A stretch of DNA of 64,000 nucleotides, taken from Dipteris shenzhenensis. Taxonomy: Eukaryota > Polypodiophyta > Polypodiopsida > Gleicheniales. Below the pieces are notes generated by a model. That model saw nothing but the letters and a program-made list of their open reading frames with translations, was not told where the DNA came from and did not search any database. This document shows positions 22,751 through 33,084 of the stretch, piece after piece. Position numbers and translations under genes: made by a program. Each line of letters opens with the position of its first letter. The first letter of the stretch is position 1. Location of the stretch: assembly GCA_047967505.1 (NCBI GenBank), contig CM106541.1; one strand, given 5' to 3'.

Positions 22751-24642
22751 TCAATCTGAATCCGAATCTGATAACTCTACATATGATCCTCTAGTGGAAC
22801 GCTGATGTGGCTCCTGTATGACTCGCTGCCCAACCGTCCGCTGTGTGCCCTCAGGCAAAGCCGGCTCAGATGGGCCAGCCTCATCCTGATGAAGAGGAGG
22901 GCATGCTGCACGCGCCACTGCTGCCATCTCTGCCTCCCTCGCCTCCTCTATGTACGCACGTCTCAGCTCCCATAGCCGTGCATCTGCGAATACTCGTGCC
23001 TCAAATCCAGCGCGAGTAATCGTCTCTACATGTGAAAGACGCTGGTCTCGGCCCCGCCCTAGCTGCTGCTCCACCCACTGCTGCAATGATGTTTGCAGCT
23101 CTGCCTCTCGCTCAATCCGACGTGTCTCCTCCGCTCGTGCCTCGTCACCTGGCATGAAATCACCGTACGAAAAGCGTCGTGGAATGCATGATGCAACCAC
23201 CGATGTATCCGCACCCTCCTGCATCAGCAATGCTCTCTGTGCCTCCTCCCTGTAGTGCTCTGTCAAGACTACACGGGCGAATGGATCAACAGCCTGACGA
23301 TGACCAGGATATAGATCATCCATGCCCAGTCCTCTGTATGTCGCCACATCAATGTCGGCAAAGCATACAGGGCACACTGAACGTGCCACCATGTGGCGGG
23401 TCATGCAATGGAGATGTGCGATGTGGCCGCACCCTAGTCCAAACCACCCTACGATGTTAGAGTCCTCGTGGCAGAGGACACAAGTGGCAGTAGGAAGCCT
23501 CGCTACAATTGCTGCGTCTATAGGTGTCCTAGTCAGCACATCTAAGGGAGGAGCAGGGTATAGGGCCACACTGGGGTCGATCCTATGGCACGACGGATCA
23601 CGACTAATATGCCTCAACTGCAAAATATAGTGCTCTGCGCGATGGTATGCTATGCGTGTCCGAATCCTCTGCTCCTCCAAATCTGTCTGCAACAGTCGTA
23701 CACGAGACTCCATCTCCTGATGCAATAGATGTGCCTGCAATGCAAACATGTTGCGTACATGGTGAGCATTAACCAAAAAACTTCAGTTCAAAACACGCTA
23801 CAAAAAAATAAACTAACATAATCAAAATAACTAACCTCGTCCCTAGACTCGGCCAACACAGCCTCCAACTGTGCAATCCGTTTGTCTCAAGCCTCCAACT
23901 CGTGCTGAGGCGCCGTAGATGTGGGAGGTGGTGTAGATGTGGGATGCTCCATCGATGATCGAGGTGGGGGAGGTGGAATCGCAATGGATCTCGATAGGGC
24001 AGAGACCATGTGCTGCAAGGATGATGCCACTGAATGAACATCCCCCCTAATCTATCCTCCCACCGCTCGCAATGCCGGTGCAGGGATGGTGTGCAACTCT
24101 GGTCCCTCGCGTCGACGCCGAACACCTACAATCTGACGCTCCTGACGCCCCATCCTACCACGTCCCGCTCCTGATCCTGGACGGGTACTGAGGTAGTCCA
24201 CCCGATGACCAAGGACAAACTCAACGTAAAGCTGCATGGCAAACGACCTGGCTATCTGGCAGTTGTGAGGCAATCGACCACCATTCGTAGCAAGATATCT
24301 CGGATAAATGTGTGCTGCTATGATGGGGTGCCTACACCGTAAAATATGCAAGGGGAGCCCTGATCGTGGTCGCATCGCCTCGGTGTGACCATCCCAAAAC
24401 ATGTCGTCCAAGGCCTCCCTGTGATGTGACTCCCGCTCAAACAACTGTCGAATGGCTCTCCAATCCAAGCCACCACCAGTGATCTCCACCTCAGCCTGTG
24501 CCTGAAAGCTATCCACAACGTCCTCAACTGTGTCCAATCGACTCAGAGCCTCAATAACTGAATCCAGGCTCGCAACCAAGTGAGGGGGTGCCCTAGCATC
24601 CTGCAGTGCCCTCATCTCAGCTCTCAGCATCTCTATCTGCAT
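22751..24642 (-). pseudogene. B2: RING-H2 protein of element B, with in-frame stops
   Basis: Read leftward. An upstream exon begins near 24642 (MQIEMLRAEMRAL), possibly preceded by another exon since an acceptor-like CGCACAG lies just before. It continues in one frame to a GT donor at 23835. The intron is 23735-23835 (GTTAGT to TTGCAG, phase 0). The second exon ends at a stop at 22751. The second exon encodes a RING-H2 finger, CVLC-x13-CGH-x2-H-x2-C-x11-CPVC, a likely E3 ubiquitin ligase domain, with a Glu/Arg-rich helical C-terminus. The first exon has no domain I know. Two in-frame stops lie in exon 1: TAG near 24050 and TGA in EA*DKR near 23896, probably from CGA. It lies opposite to B1 within B. 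Confidence 0.6.
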
Positions 24643-24659
24643 ACGAATAGTGGTGCTAG

Positions 24660-26826
24660 AACCTGTGCGCTAGCTGGCGCATGCACAAAAAAAACGCATG
24701 GAAATTAATATTCTATTTGGGTAATGAAAATAATATTCTATTCAATATGACTTATAATCTATTTACGTAATGAAAACTATTTGTACGTACTCCTTGATGA
24801 GGTAGATCCTATGCACCTACCGGTAGATGGGCCAAATGTGTGGCTCAATATTAATCAATATTATTAATAATTCTTAATTTTGATTAGAATTTTTTCTCTC
24901 TAGTCGTTGCATTTTAAAACTTAGATGTCTCAAATATTTTCTCCTTATATGTTTCCCTTTTTTCACTTTTTATCCAATATGAAACTTTTCCACATGTGGT
25001 GTAAGGACCACATTGTCCACTAATGGCCCCTATACTAAGGACAGATAGTGGAGAGGTTTGGTTAATAAGACCTTCTTTGAATGCTTTACTGCCTTGGGTT
25101 TGCAATAGATATGGAGGAGATAGAAGGATACCTAATACATTACTTTGAACGATACACAAGCAAGGTGCATCTAGTATTTCTCGGACTACACATTAAAAAA
25201 GAGAGCGGGTTCACACTACAGACCTTTTAAAGCGAGAACTTTGAGAAAATAATTAAGCCTTTTCAATATTATCTATTTTGGTTGGGCAATCCACCTCAAC
25301 TAGTGGCCATTCCTATAGATCATCACTTGGTTCAAGACATTTTGTATAAGACTCACTCGACTTCTAGTTGTAAAAATAGTTTTGGAATGAGATCATCCAC
25401 ATACGTAGCAACAACAAAGGGCACAAGATCCCTAGAAGAGGATTCAAAAACTTTGAAAATGAAATCCTTGGATGTCCCTATGCAATGGGAAGGGTTGCAT
25501 ACGATAACTAATGTTAATTTTGGTTGAGCTCAAGTAATAAGCGTCACCGTTGCCTATGGTTGGACTAGCAAGAAAGAGACCACCCTTGCTTACAATGAAA
25601 CTAGCATATAATTCCTTGAGCATGTGGTTGACATTCCATGTGTGACATAGTTTCAACGAGGGAAAGGAGATATGTAGCATCCGCACTATTTTGGTTATGA
25701 GGTGGTTCACGTGATTATTGTTACAAAGTCTTTTTGGGAAAACATCTTAGTCATTTGTAAAAGACAAGATAAATGTTGTTAACATTAGTCATAGGTTTCC
25801 CTACAGTGCAAAAAGGGATGTATGTGTGCCACATGGCGAGCTGCCATGTAGCAAACAACATGGAATGGGATGCTTCAAATGTCGACTCTTGAAGGTTATG
25901 GAGTTCTCTCTCTCTTAAGTCTCTTATCTATGATCATTAAGGGATGATTAGGAGAGATTCAGTCATTAACAGGCTCTATTTGAACTTAGGTCTATAGTTG
26001 ATCAAAACACTTGCATATATTAGCATGAATGTGGAATGAATATAGATCCACTAGAGTCCCATGTGCAATGAATGTTAGGTATTCTAGTTAAACTTTCAGT
26101 TTCTCTATGGCGTATTTCTTTCTTCTTATACATATAAGAGAAGTAGATGAATTATGGAACTAGACAACAAACATGATCAAAGTGCTAGATCTAAAGCATG
26201 TCATAGTGATAGCATAAGAATCTCAAACAGTTTATAGGCACAGACCGTAATATTCGAGTTCTTGAAGACCCATCCAAATATTCTCAATCTTGTAATATTC
26301 TTTTTTCAGTTATCCTAGAGTCTATGCATAACTTAGAAGAATTAGACATTTGTAAACTATTCCATGTCTTCTTAAGGTCTAAGCCACTATTTCATGTCTT
26401 CTTAAGGGATATTGAAGATTTGGACTAAGCCACTATCTAGGCATTTCCAAGCTATAGCCTTATCATGCATGCTTAGTCTAATCAATCTATTGACTAATAG
26501 GGGACATATGCCTTCAACATATTTCCTAGTAGAATCGATCCTTACTAATTGCCAAATAGTTAAAGGATGATTTATCATTAGTAATTTCCCAATATATTAG
26601 GGATGATTACCCAAGCTTAAACCTAGTTTCCTTCTAAAGAACTTGCTTGTCCCAAAGTGTCTAGTCAACTTCAAGCTTTGGTCACCAACTATGTCACTAG
26701 TCAATCTTTAATGTCCAACTCCAATAGTTGACTAGTAGGTTTATGTTTGTGTATTAATTTGATAAGTCGAGCGAGTCTTATACAAAATGTCTTATTAATT
26801 TAATAAGTCGAGCGAGTCTTGTGCCT
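24660..26826. other. No gene seen
   Basis: About 2.2 kb of mixed, moderately AT-rich sequence with scattered short open frames lacking recognisable motifs. A few short local repeats are seen (for example TTAATTTGATAAGTCGAGCG near 26753 and again near 26797). No RNA gene or clear promoter. Confidence 0.5.
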
Positions 26827-28110
26827 CATTAAACGTTTTTTAAATTTAAAATTTTCACATTTTAAATTTTAAATGTCGTAATTCAAAAATAAAAAAAAAA
26901 TTTACAAATGCATTTCAAATTTATAAATACTTTATAATTATTCCTATGAACGTTTTTTTATTTAATAAAAATAGCTCTATTTAAAAAAAAAAATCTCATT
27001 TTCACATTTTAAATAAAAAATGTCGTAATTTATAAATTTCAAAAAAACATTAAAATGCATTATAAATTTAGAAATTTTTTATAATTTTCCTTATAAACTA
27101 AAATTTAATTAAATTCTACCAAAAAGAAAATGCTACATAAAAAAAACAGAAATATAGAACATCTTCACATTTTGAATAAAAAATGCCTCATTAAACGTTT
27201 TTTAAATTTAAAATTTTCACATTTTAAATTATAAATGTCCTAATTCAAAAATTTAAAAAAAATTTACAAATGCATTTCAAATTTATAAATATTTTATAAT
27301 TATTAATATGAACGTTTTTTTATTTACTAAAAAAGCTCTATTTTGAAAATAAAATTTCATTTTCACATTTTAAATAAAAAATTTCGTAATTCATAAATTT
27401 CAAAAAAACATTATATTGCATTTCAAATTTAGAAATTTTTTATTATTTCTCTTTTAACCTAAAATTTAATTAAATTCTACCAAAAAGAAAATGCTACATA
27501 AAAAAAACAGAAATATTTAACATTTTCACATTTTTAATAAAAAATGCCTCATTAAACGTTTTTTAAATTTAAAATTTTCACATTTTAAATTATAAATGTC
27601 GTAATTTAAAAATTAAAAAAAAAAATTACAAATGCATTTCAAATTTATAAATATTTTATAATTATTAATATGAACTTTTTTTATTTACTAAAAAAAGCTC
27701 TATTAAAAAAAAAAAAAAAATTTCACATTTTAAATAAAAAATCTCGTAATTCATAAATTTCAGAAAAACATTAAAATGCATTTTATAATTTTTCTTATAA
27801 ACTAAAATTTTAAATTACGTTTTTTAAAATTAAAATTTTCACATTTTAAATTATAAATGTCATAATTTAAAAATTAAAAAAAAAATTTACAAATACATTT
27901 CAAATTTATAAATATTTTATAATTATTAATATGAACGTTTTTTTATTTACTAAAAAAAGCTCTATTTAAGAAAAAATTTTAATTTTCACATTTTAAATAA
28001 AAAATCTCGTAATTCATAAATTTCAGAAAAACATTAAAATGCATTTTATAATTTTTCTTATAAACTAAAATTTAATCAAATTCTACATAAAAGAAAATGC
28101 TACATAAAAA
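26827..28110. repeat. AT-rich tandem array, about 360-bp units
   Basis: The word CCTCATTAAACGTTTTTTAA starts units at about 26827, 27186 and 27547, with a shortened fourth unit from about 27815. Each unit contains TTTTCACATTTTAAAT and ACATTAAAATGCATT-like words. It is over 80% A+T by eye and non-coding. Confidence 0.8.
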
Positions 28111-28230
28111 AAAACCCTACCTGGACTCTCCCGCTCCTGCCGTCCATCTCCGTCGATGTCCGTTCGTGGCTCTCCGTCGCTCGCGCAATTCCGTCGAAGT
28201 CCGGCAAATCCAAAATCGGTGGATGAGGCA

Positions 28231-28827
28231 GACCTCGATCGAGGTATGCGGAATGAGGGGGGCCGCTCTCCTTTTATAAGAAAAATTAGGGTTTAGCTAC
28301 CTCGATCGAGGTATTCTTGACATGCCCATACATCTCGGCACATCTACCTCGATCGAGGTATTCTTGACATGCCCATACATCTCTGTACATCTACCTCGAT
28401 CGAGGTATTGCCATGCCACGATACCTCGATCGAGGTATTGTGACATGCCCATACATCTCGGTACATCCACGTCGATGGAGGTTTTGACATGCCACGATAC
28501 CTCGATCGTGGTGTGTTGGCAGAAGCGGGATGCCAAGTCATGTGTCCAGCATACCTCGATCGAGGTATGTCATCCGCTCTGTTGGATGCCCTGTCGGATG
28601 GCACATACCTCGATGGACATGCCACCTGACCTCGATCGAGGTTGAGCTGGATTGCCACGATACCTCGAACGAGGTAGATGTGGCATGTATAGCTGGCTTG
28701 CCAGCAAGCCTCGATCGAGGTAGAGGCTCGGTCCGGTGAAAAAGCTACGTACCTCGATCGAGGTATTGGCTAGGCTCGGTTGTGCTCGTGTGTGATTTTC
28801 ATTGGAGCTTATACCTCGATCGAGGTA
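28231..28827. promoter_or_regulatory. Element B 3' subterminal palindrome cluster (about 15 copies)
   Basis: Copies of TACCTCGATCGAGGTA, perfect or with one to four changes, start at 28231, 28298, 28345, 28392, 28422, 28468 (poor), 28498, 28552, 28606 (half), 28628, 28661, 28707, 28750 and 28812. Several are joined by a second repeated phrase, GACATGCCCATACATCTC. The spacer ORFs on both strands are products of the repeat. Same word as 13572-13706. Confidence 0.9.
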
Positions 28828-28896
28828 TTGGAGACCGAAGCAAAACCTTTGTATTTTCACTCGAGCGGGTGTCACACTCACCCGAAAGTGGTCTGG

Positions 28897-28925
28897 AAGT
28901 GGACACCCTTAGCTTGCTACCTCCC
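28897..28925 (-). repeat. Element B, 3' terminal inverted repeat
   Basis: Reads AAGTGGACACCCTTAGCTTG then CTACCTCCC. It is the complement of 12298-12326 with one mismatch. CAAG follows at 28926-28929 and then the A2 gene resumes. Confidence 0.9.
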
Positions 28926-28926
28926 C

Positions 28927-31091
28927 AAGTGTCTTCACCAACAGCAGGACCTTAGATACAGCCTATGCTGAAAAGATTTTTCAGGCTTTGATTGATGGAA
29001 AAAAACCAGTTGTTTCTAATTTGGTACTCCGTCCAAGAACATTTTGGCCAGTCATGGGAGATTATAGTCAATCCATCAATTTCTCTCAGCCTATAGATTT
29101 TGAGATGCAATTCACTAAGTTCCTCGGAAAACAAGTTCCCTCACTTCAAGAAGGACAAAGTTCAGTGAATGATCCAGAACGACATATAAGGGATGCCAAG
29201 AGAAATTTCTTAGCTCATTGTACATTTGAGGCAATAGATGGTCAGCACTATGCCTATGCTTGTAATGAGCGCTCTAGAGATGCATACAAGAAAGGAGAAA
29301 TTACTTATCAAACCTTCACGAGTGTGCCTCAATTTCACTACTATTCTGCATGCATTTGTATCTTCAAGAATGAGAAAAAAATATTTGATTGAGTCGGAAA
29401 GACTTAATCATGACATTTATGCACTACGAAAAATCACCTCCACTTTAGAGATGTTGCTCAAAGCTAGGACCATATGGAAAACTTTTAATTCTCCTTTGAC
29501 CACTCTCAAACGAACTGCAACTAAAGTGGATGCGGATAATCTTGTTGACTTCTACACATGCTTGAGTGCCATTGTACCAAGGGGAAAGCAGGAAAGAGCA
29601 GAGGTGATTACAAGCTTTAAGACAGTAAGCGATAGGTATCAAGACTACACAAGCATACTTTTTCGTAGTGATGAAGTTTTTCATCAGATCAAAGACGTGT
29701 GTCTTGCATGTGAGAAAGGAGATGTCACATATGAGGCTCCATCATTGATTAAAGAGAAGGCAAAGAAGATTGAGAAAAAAGAGATGACAGCTCGGATGTG
29801 GAGGCCTTTAAGAAACCTACCAGACAAATACGCAAGTCTTGCTGCAGAGAAATGAATGTCCAAAGAATGGTTTTTCGGCAAAAAGGATTCATTAGCAAGC
29901 AACCTCGTGTTTTGACTTTTGGTAGCGAGGAAGTTACAATCCTCTCCGACCCTTTGAAAGAGGCTAATGACAAAGTCATGATGGCCATCCTCAGGTTTGA
30001 TATGAACATCTCTTGGCTTGATACTTCAATCATTTGATTCAATTTGCTTCTAACATTTGTTTATTTATTGCTGCAGTAGTACGGCTATATCTCACTTTCC
30101 TAGATCAGTATAGAATCATGTCTGTATGCTCGATTCTCTTCTTTCAGCTGTACTTAGTGATACCAAGAAGACAGTAGATGATGTTTGTTCAATTCTACCA
30201 CCTTTAGACTTGGATGGGATACTACTTGTCTTTATGCCATACTATGAGAAGTAAGTATGGTCTCAATCTTTCTTTGCCTCTCTTATTTATAATATTGTGT
30301 CAATTAATACTTAATATTGTGATAAATCTTATCGCTCTTTATTGGTGATGTAGTTCACATTGGAGCCTGATAGTATGGGACCTTGATGACAACCATTGTT
30401 GGTTTGTCAACTCATTTACAGGCTTTCACAGGGTGTTTAGGTAAGTGTTCTTTTATCATATCATTATGAACATGCATCTTACTATTTACTACACAAATTC
30501 ACTTTGTCATATGTCATGATGGACAGGTCTGCAAACAAGTTAGTTTCTGCGATTATGAAAATCAGGGAGCATCAAGACCAACCAAATTTCTAGACACGCC
30601 TCGCAGTGGAGCAGAAAGACATGTTTAGTAGTGGGTGGAGAATTGCCTACAACTTCATGTTGTATCTCAATGAAATTTTTGAACATGTCTCAATAGAAGC
30701 ATATACCAAGCTCGAGCTACAAGATTTTGTGGCTAAGACTGTTCACTATCTAACTGCTATCATTGGGAAACAACATGATGGACTCAATGAAGAACCTGAG
30801 GGAGCCAAAGAAAAAGAAGAGACAATTCAGTCTCCTTCTGTATCACAGCCTCAAGTAGAAGCATTACAGTCTACACTTGAATTAGAGACTCAATGCATTC
30901 TTCCTACACAAGAAGTGGAGACTCAATGTGCTTCTACAACATCACATCTTGTAAAGGAGGAAGAGATTAAGTCTATCCCGATTGCACCAGAAGTAGAATC
31001 TCAATGTACACCATCCACACAAGTAGAGACTCAATGTACTCTTAGAGAATCACAGCCTCAAGAGGACTCATCAGACTCTATTCAGTTGTAA
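28927..31091 (+). pseudogene. A2: Ulp1-like gene, copy 1, 3' part (C48-like fold with lost catalytic residues)
   Basis: Continues A2 after element B. An alpha-rich region runs to about 29855, with a frame change at a run of seven A near 29384. A C48-like core follows: PPLDLDGILLVFMPYYE up to a donor at 30251, an exon at 30354-30440 starting NSHWSLIVWDLDD, and an exon from 30527. Both introns (30251-30353, 30441-30526) are GT-AG and in phase. The His-Trp of C48 proteases is present. The expected Asp position reads Asn (FVNSF) and the expected SCGW reads SSGW (Ser at 30630-30632), so protease activity is unlikely. A TAG lies at 30591. The tail repeats VETQC-type motifs and ends with TAA at 31089-31091. 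Confidence 0.65.
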
Positions 31092-32107
31092 AACATGTAG
31101 AAAGAAACATGAGTCCTTGAAGATTTTTATCTTGTTTGTATTGATTAATGATAGTGTTTTTAAAACTTATGTTAAATGTTGCAATACATTAGGATATTTT
31201 ATGATATTTATTCATTACAATACATTAGGCTTTACTTTTTTGAAAGTCTAATTTATTATGTACAATAAATATCTTATGATGACAATCTAATAATTATATC
31301 ATTCTTATGTTCCATCACTTTATTTTATAGATTTCAATGTACTCAAAATCTATCATTTATTATGTACAGCAAGTCTAACTTATATTATATTAAAAGAATA
31401 TCTCATGATGAGATTCTAATAATTACTAACTTATATTATATTAAAAGAATATCTCATGATGAGATTCTATTAATTATATCATTCTTGTGTTCCATCATTT
31501 TATTTTATAGATTTCAATGTACTATCACTATCTTACATGTCTCAAATGTCTCCCATTATGGTCTTGCATCCCATCATTTTATCTTATAATGTCTCACATT
31601 ACGGTCTTGCATCTAGTCATCTCGCATTATGGTCTTGCATCTGTAGTTCTATAAATTCCCTAGTAGTCGTTCATCTTCTATATCTCACCCGCAGCAGACA
31701 CTTCTTCCACTTTTCTCTTCTTACCTTACTCCTCTCCTCAAGCTTGCTCCTTCCTCTCCTCAAGCTTGCTCCTTCCATCTTGCCTGTAGCCTTGCCTCCT
31801 CTTCTCAAGCATACTCCTTTCATCTTGCCTTACCTCCTCTAGTTACCTTCCTCACTCTCGTTACCTTCCTTACCTCATTCGTCTTCTATATCTTTCCTCA
31901 CTCTCGTTACCTTCCTCACCTCGTTCGTCTTCTATATCTCACCCGCAGCAAAAACTTCTTCCACTTTACTCTTCTTTCCTTACTCCTCTCCACACTTCTT
32001 CCACTTTACTCTTCTTACCTTACTCCTCTCCTCAAGCTTGCTCCTTCCATCTTGCCCGCAGCCTTACCTCCTCTTCTCAAGCATACTCCTTTCATCTTGC
32101 AGCCATT
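31092..32107. other. Intergenic, AT-rich then CT-rich, with direct repeats
   Basis: An AT-rich 3' region includes a direct repeat of about 57 bases (ACTTATATTATATTAAAAGA at about 31379 and 31436). From 31540 it becomes pyrimidine-rich with repeated TTACCTTCCTCACTCTCG and CTTCTATATCTCACCCGCAG. This may be the upstream region of A3. No gene seen. Confidence 0.5.
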
Positions 32108-32542
32108 ATGGATCTTTTTAAGGTAATCGATTCTGTCGAGCAAGCCATTAGCAGCCTCAAAGAATGGATTGCCGAGAACCAAGGAAAGGGAGAGGAGAGA
32201 AAGCAAAATCCAGCTCCATTAACCCAGTACGAGAAGGATGACTTTGCTTGTCAGAAGGGCTTAGAGAAGGAAGAGGAAATAAAAATAAGTATGGTTACTA
32301 CTGAAATAGATAAATTGCAGTCATATAGGAGAGAGTTGATAGACTTTCAAAGTGAGATATCTTCGCGTGTGGCTCGTTATGGAAGCTTTTCCTCCCAGGA
32401 AGCGCAAGCCATTCGGAATAAACAAAGTGTTATGCAGGAGAAAATTCATCAATCCTTACTTCTCTTCTATAATTTTAACTACATCGATGAGGATGAGATG
32501 AGCTCAGCTCTTGAATGGGTTGAATTTAGGCTAAAGACTTGA
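32108..32542 (+). CDS. A3: small coiled-coil protein of element A, unknown function
   Basis: Intact 144-codon frame, ATG 32108 to TGA 32540-32542. It is rich in Glu, Lys and Gln with heptad-like spacing (VIDSVEQAISSLKEWIAENQ; TEIDKLQSYRRELIDFQSEI), suggesting a coiled coil. The C-terminal part ends EDEMSSALEWVEFRLKT. I do not recognise the family. It lies between A2 and the right terminus of A, in the same direction as A2. It is the only A gene in the window without a visible lesion. A chance open frame is less likely given its ordinary composition, but copy 2 of it lies outside the window, so conservation cannot be checked. Confidence 0.5.
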   Translation: MDLFKVIDSVEQAISSLKEWIAENQGKGEERKQNPAPLTQYEKDDFACQKGLEKEEEIKISMVTTEIDKLQSYRRELIDFQSEISSRVARYGSFSSQEAQAIRNKQSVMQEKIHQSLLLFYNFNYIDEDEMSSALEWVEFRLKT

Positions 32543-33058
32543 AAATAGAAAATTCATCAAATTGAATGGCTGTAGTCTTGAGAATAAATTTGCCTTCCAG
32601 TGAGAGTCTTATTGTAACTTTTGGTGTAATTTGCCTTCCAATGAGAGTCTTATTGTAACTTTTGGTGTTTTTCAACACCTAAATTATAAATATTGTGAGA
32701 GTTTGCTACTTCCACTTGTAACTTTTGAAAGTGTTTTCTAAACACTATTATAAATATAAAGAGAGTTTACAATTAATGGACCACTCTTTTTTGTGTAACT
32801 TATCTCAGGCTTAACTTTTGAAGGTGTTTATTAACACCATTAAATATTAAGAGAGTTTACAACAACTGAATCTTAATTTTTCATGTAACTTATCTAGGCT
32901 GCGTTAAATTTTATAATTTTAGTTTCATGTCCTTAAAAAATATATTAAAAAATGCATGTTTTTATGTTTTTATATGTGCTTTGAAGATTGGGTTTTTCTT
33001 AAATTTTATCTGAAAACTAGTCCAAAAGTATATGTAAAAATGAATTTGTACATTGACA
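32543..33058. other. Element A right subterminal region, non-coding
   Basis: Contains a direct repeat (TTTGCCTTCCARTGAGAGTC followed by TTATTGTAACTTTTGG, twice, 32589-32668) and repeated AGAGTTTACAA words. Near the end the motif TTTTGGACTA occurs on the minus strand (about 33018-33027); it is also found just inside the left end of copy 2 (about 50870). No gene. Confidence 0.55.
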
Positions 33059-33084
33059 AGTCCAAAATTAATGAAATAAGTGTT
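33059..33084 (-). repeat. Element A right terminal inverted repeat (copy 1)
   Basis: Its reverse complement begins AACACTTATTTCATTAATTT and ends TGGACT. It equals 50832-50857 at all 26 positions. To the right begins satellite DNA. Confidence 0.85.

Larger units (their letters stand above)
12298..28925. mobile_element. Giant TIR transposon 'element B', nested in A2 of copy 1
   Basis: Copy 2 reads straight through the target (AAAGCAAG then TGTCTTCACC, about 63545-63563). In copy 1 the two halves are separated by 16.6 kb flanked by inverted 29-bp termini. CAAG is present on both sides (12294-12297 and 28926-28929), giving a 4-bp target duplication if the element starts GGG. A 2-bp AA duplication with GGGG ends is equally compatible. 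Contents are subterminal palindrome clusters, gene B1 (plus), a satellite with telomere repeats and a captured HMG-CoA reductase fragment, gene B2 (minus) and an AT-rich tandem array. The superfamily is unassigned. Confidence 0.9.
1..33084. mobile_element. Giant TIR DNA transposon 'element A', copy 1 (left end outside window)
   Basis: Base 1 aligns with base 51066 of the second copy, and the two stay near-identical by eye through 12297 and again from 28927. The right end (33059-33084) is the exact reverse complement of the left end of copy 2 (50832-50857), so the left end of this copy should lie about 235 bases beyond the window. Without the 16.6-kb insertion at 12298-28925 the element would be about 16.7 kb. 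Contents in order are gene A1 (minus), telomere-like array, G-rich minisatellite, purine array, gene A2 (plus, split) and gene A3 (plus). Sequence right of 33084 is a 182-bp satellite, so the copy sits in satellite DNA. The superfamily is unassigned. If the terminus is read as starting CACTT it recalls CACTA elements, but that is inference. Confidence 0.8.

Noticed and set aside
23769-24125. A 118-codon minus-strand frame in B2
   Set aside because: It is an out-of-phase reading of B2 exon 1; the phase-0 intron and RING exon fix the real frame.
28231-28827. CRISPR-like array of repeats and spacers
   Set aside because: The repeats are imperfect palindromes with uneven spacing in a plant transposon end, with no cas genes. 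The setting is eukaryotic.
28297-28881. Frames of 60-107 codons with repeated IPRSR / TSIEV peptides
   Set aside because: They are translations of the TACCTCGATCGAGGTA repeat.
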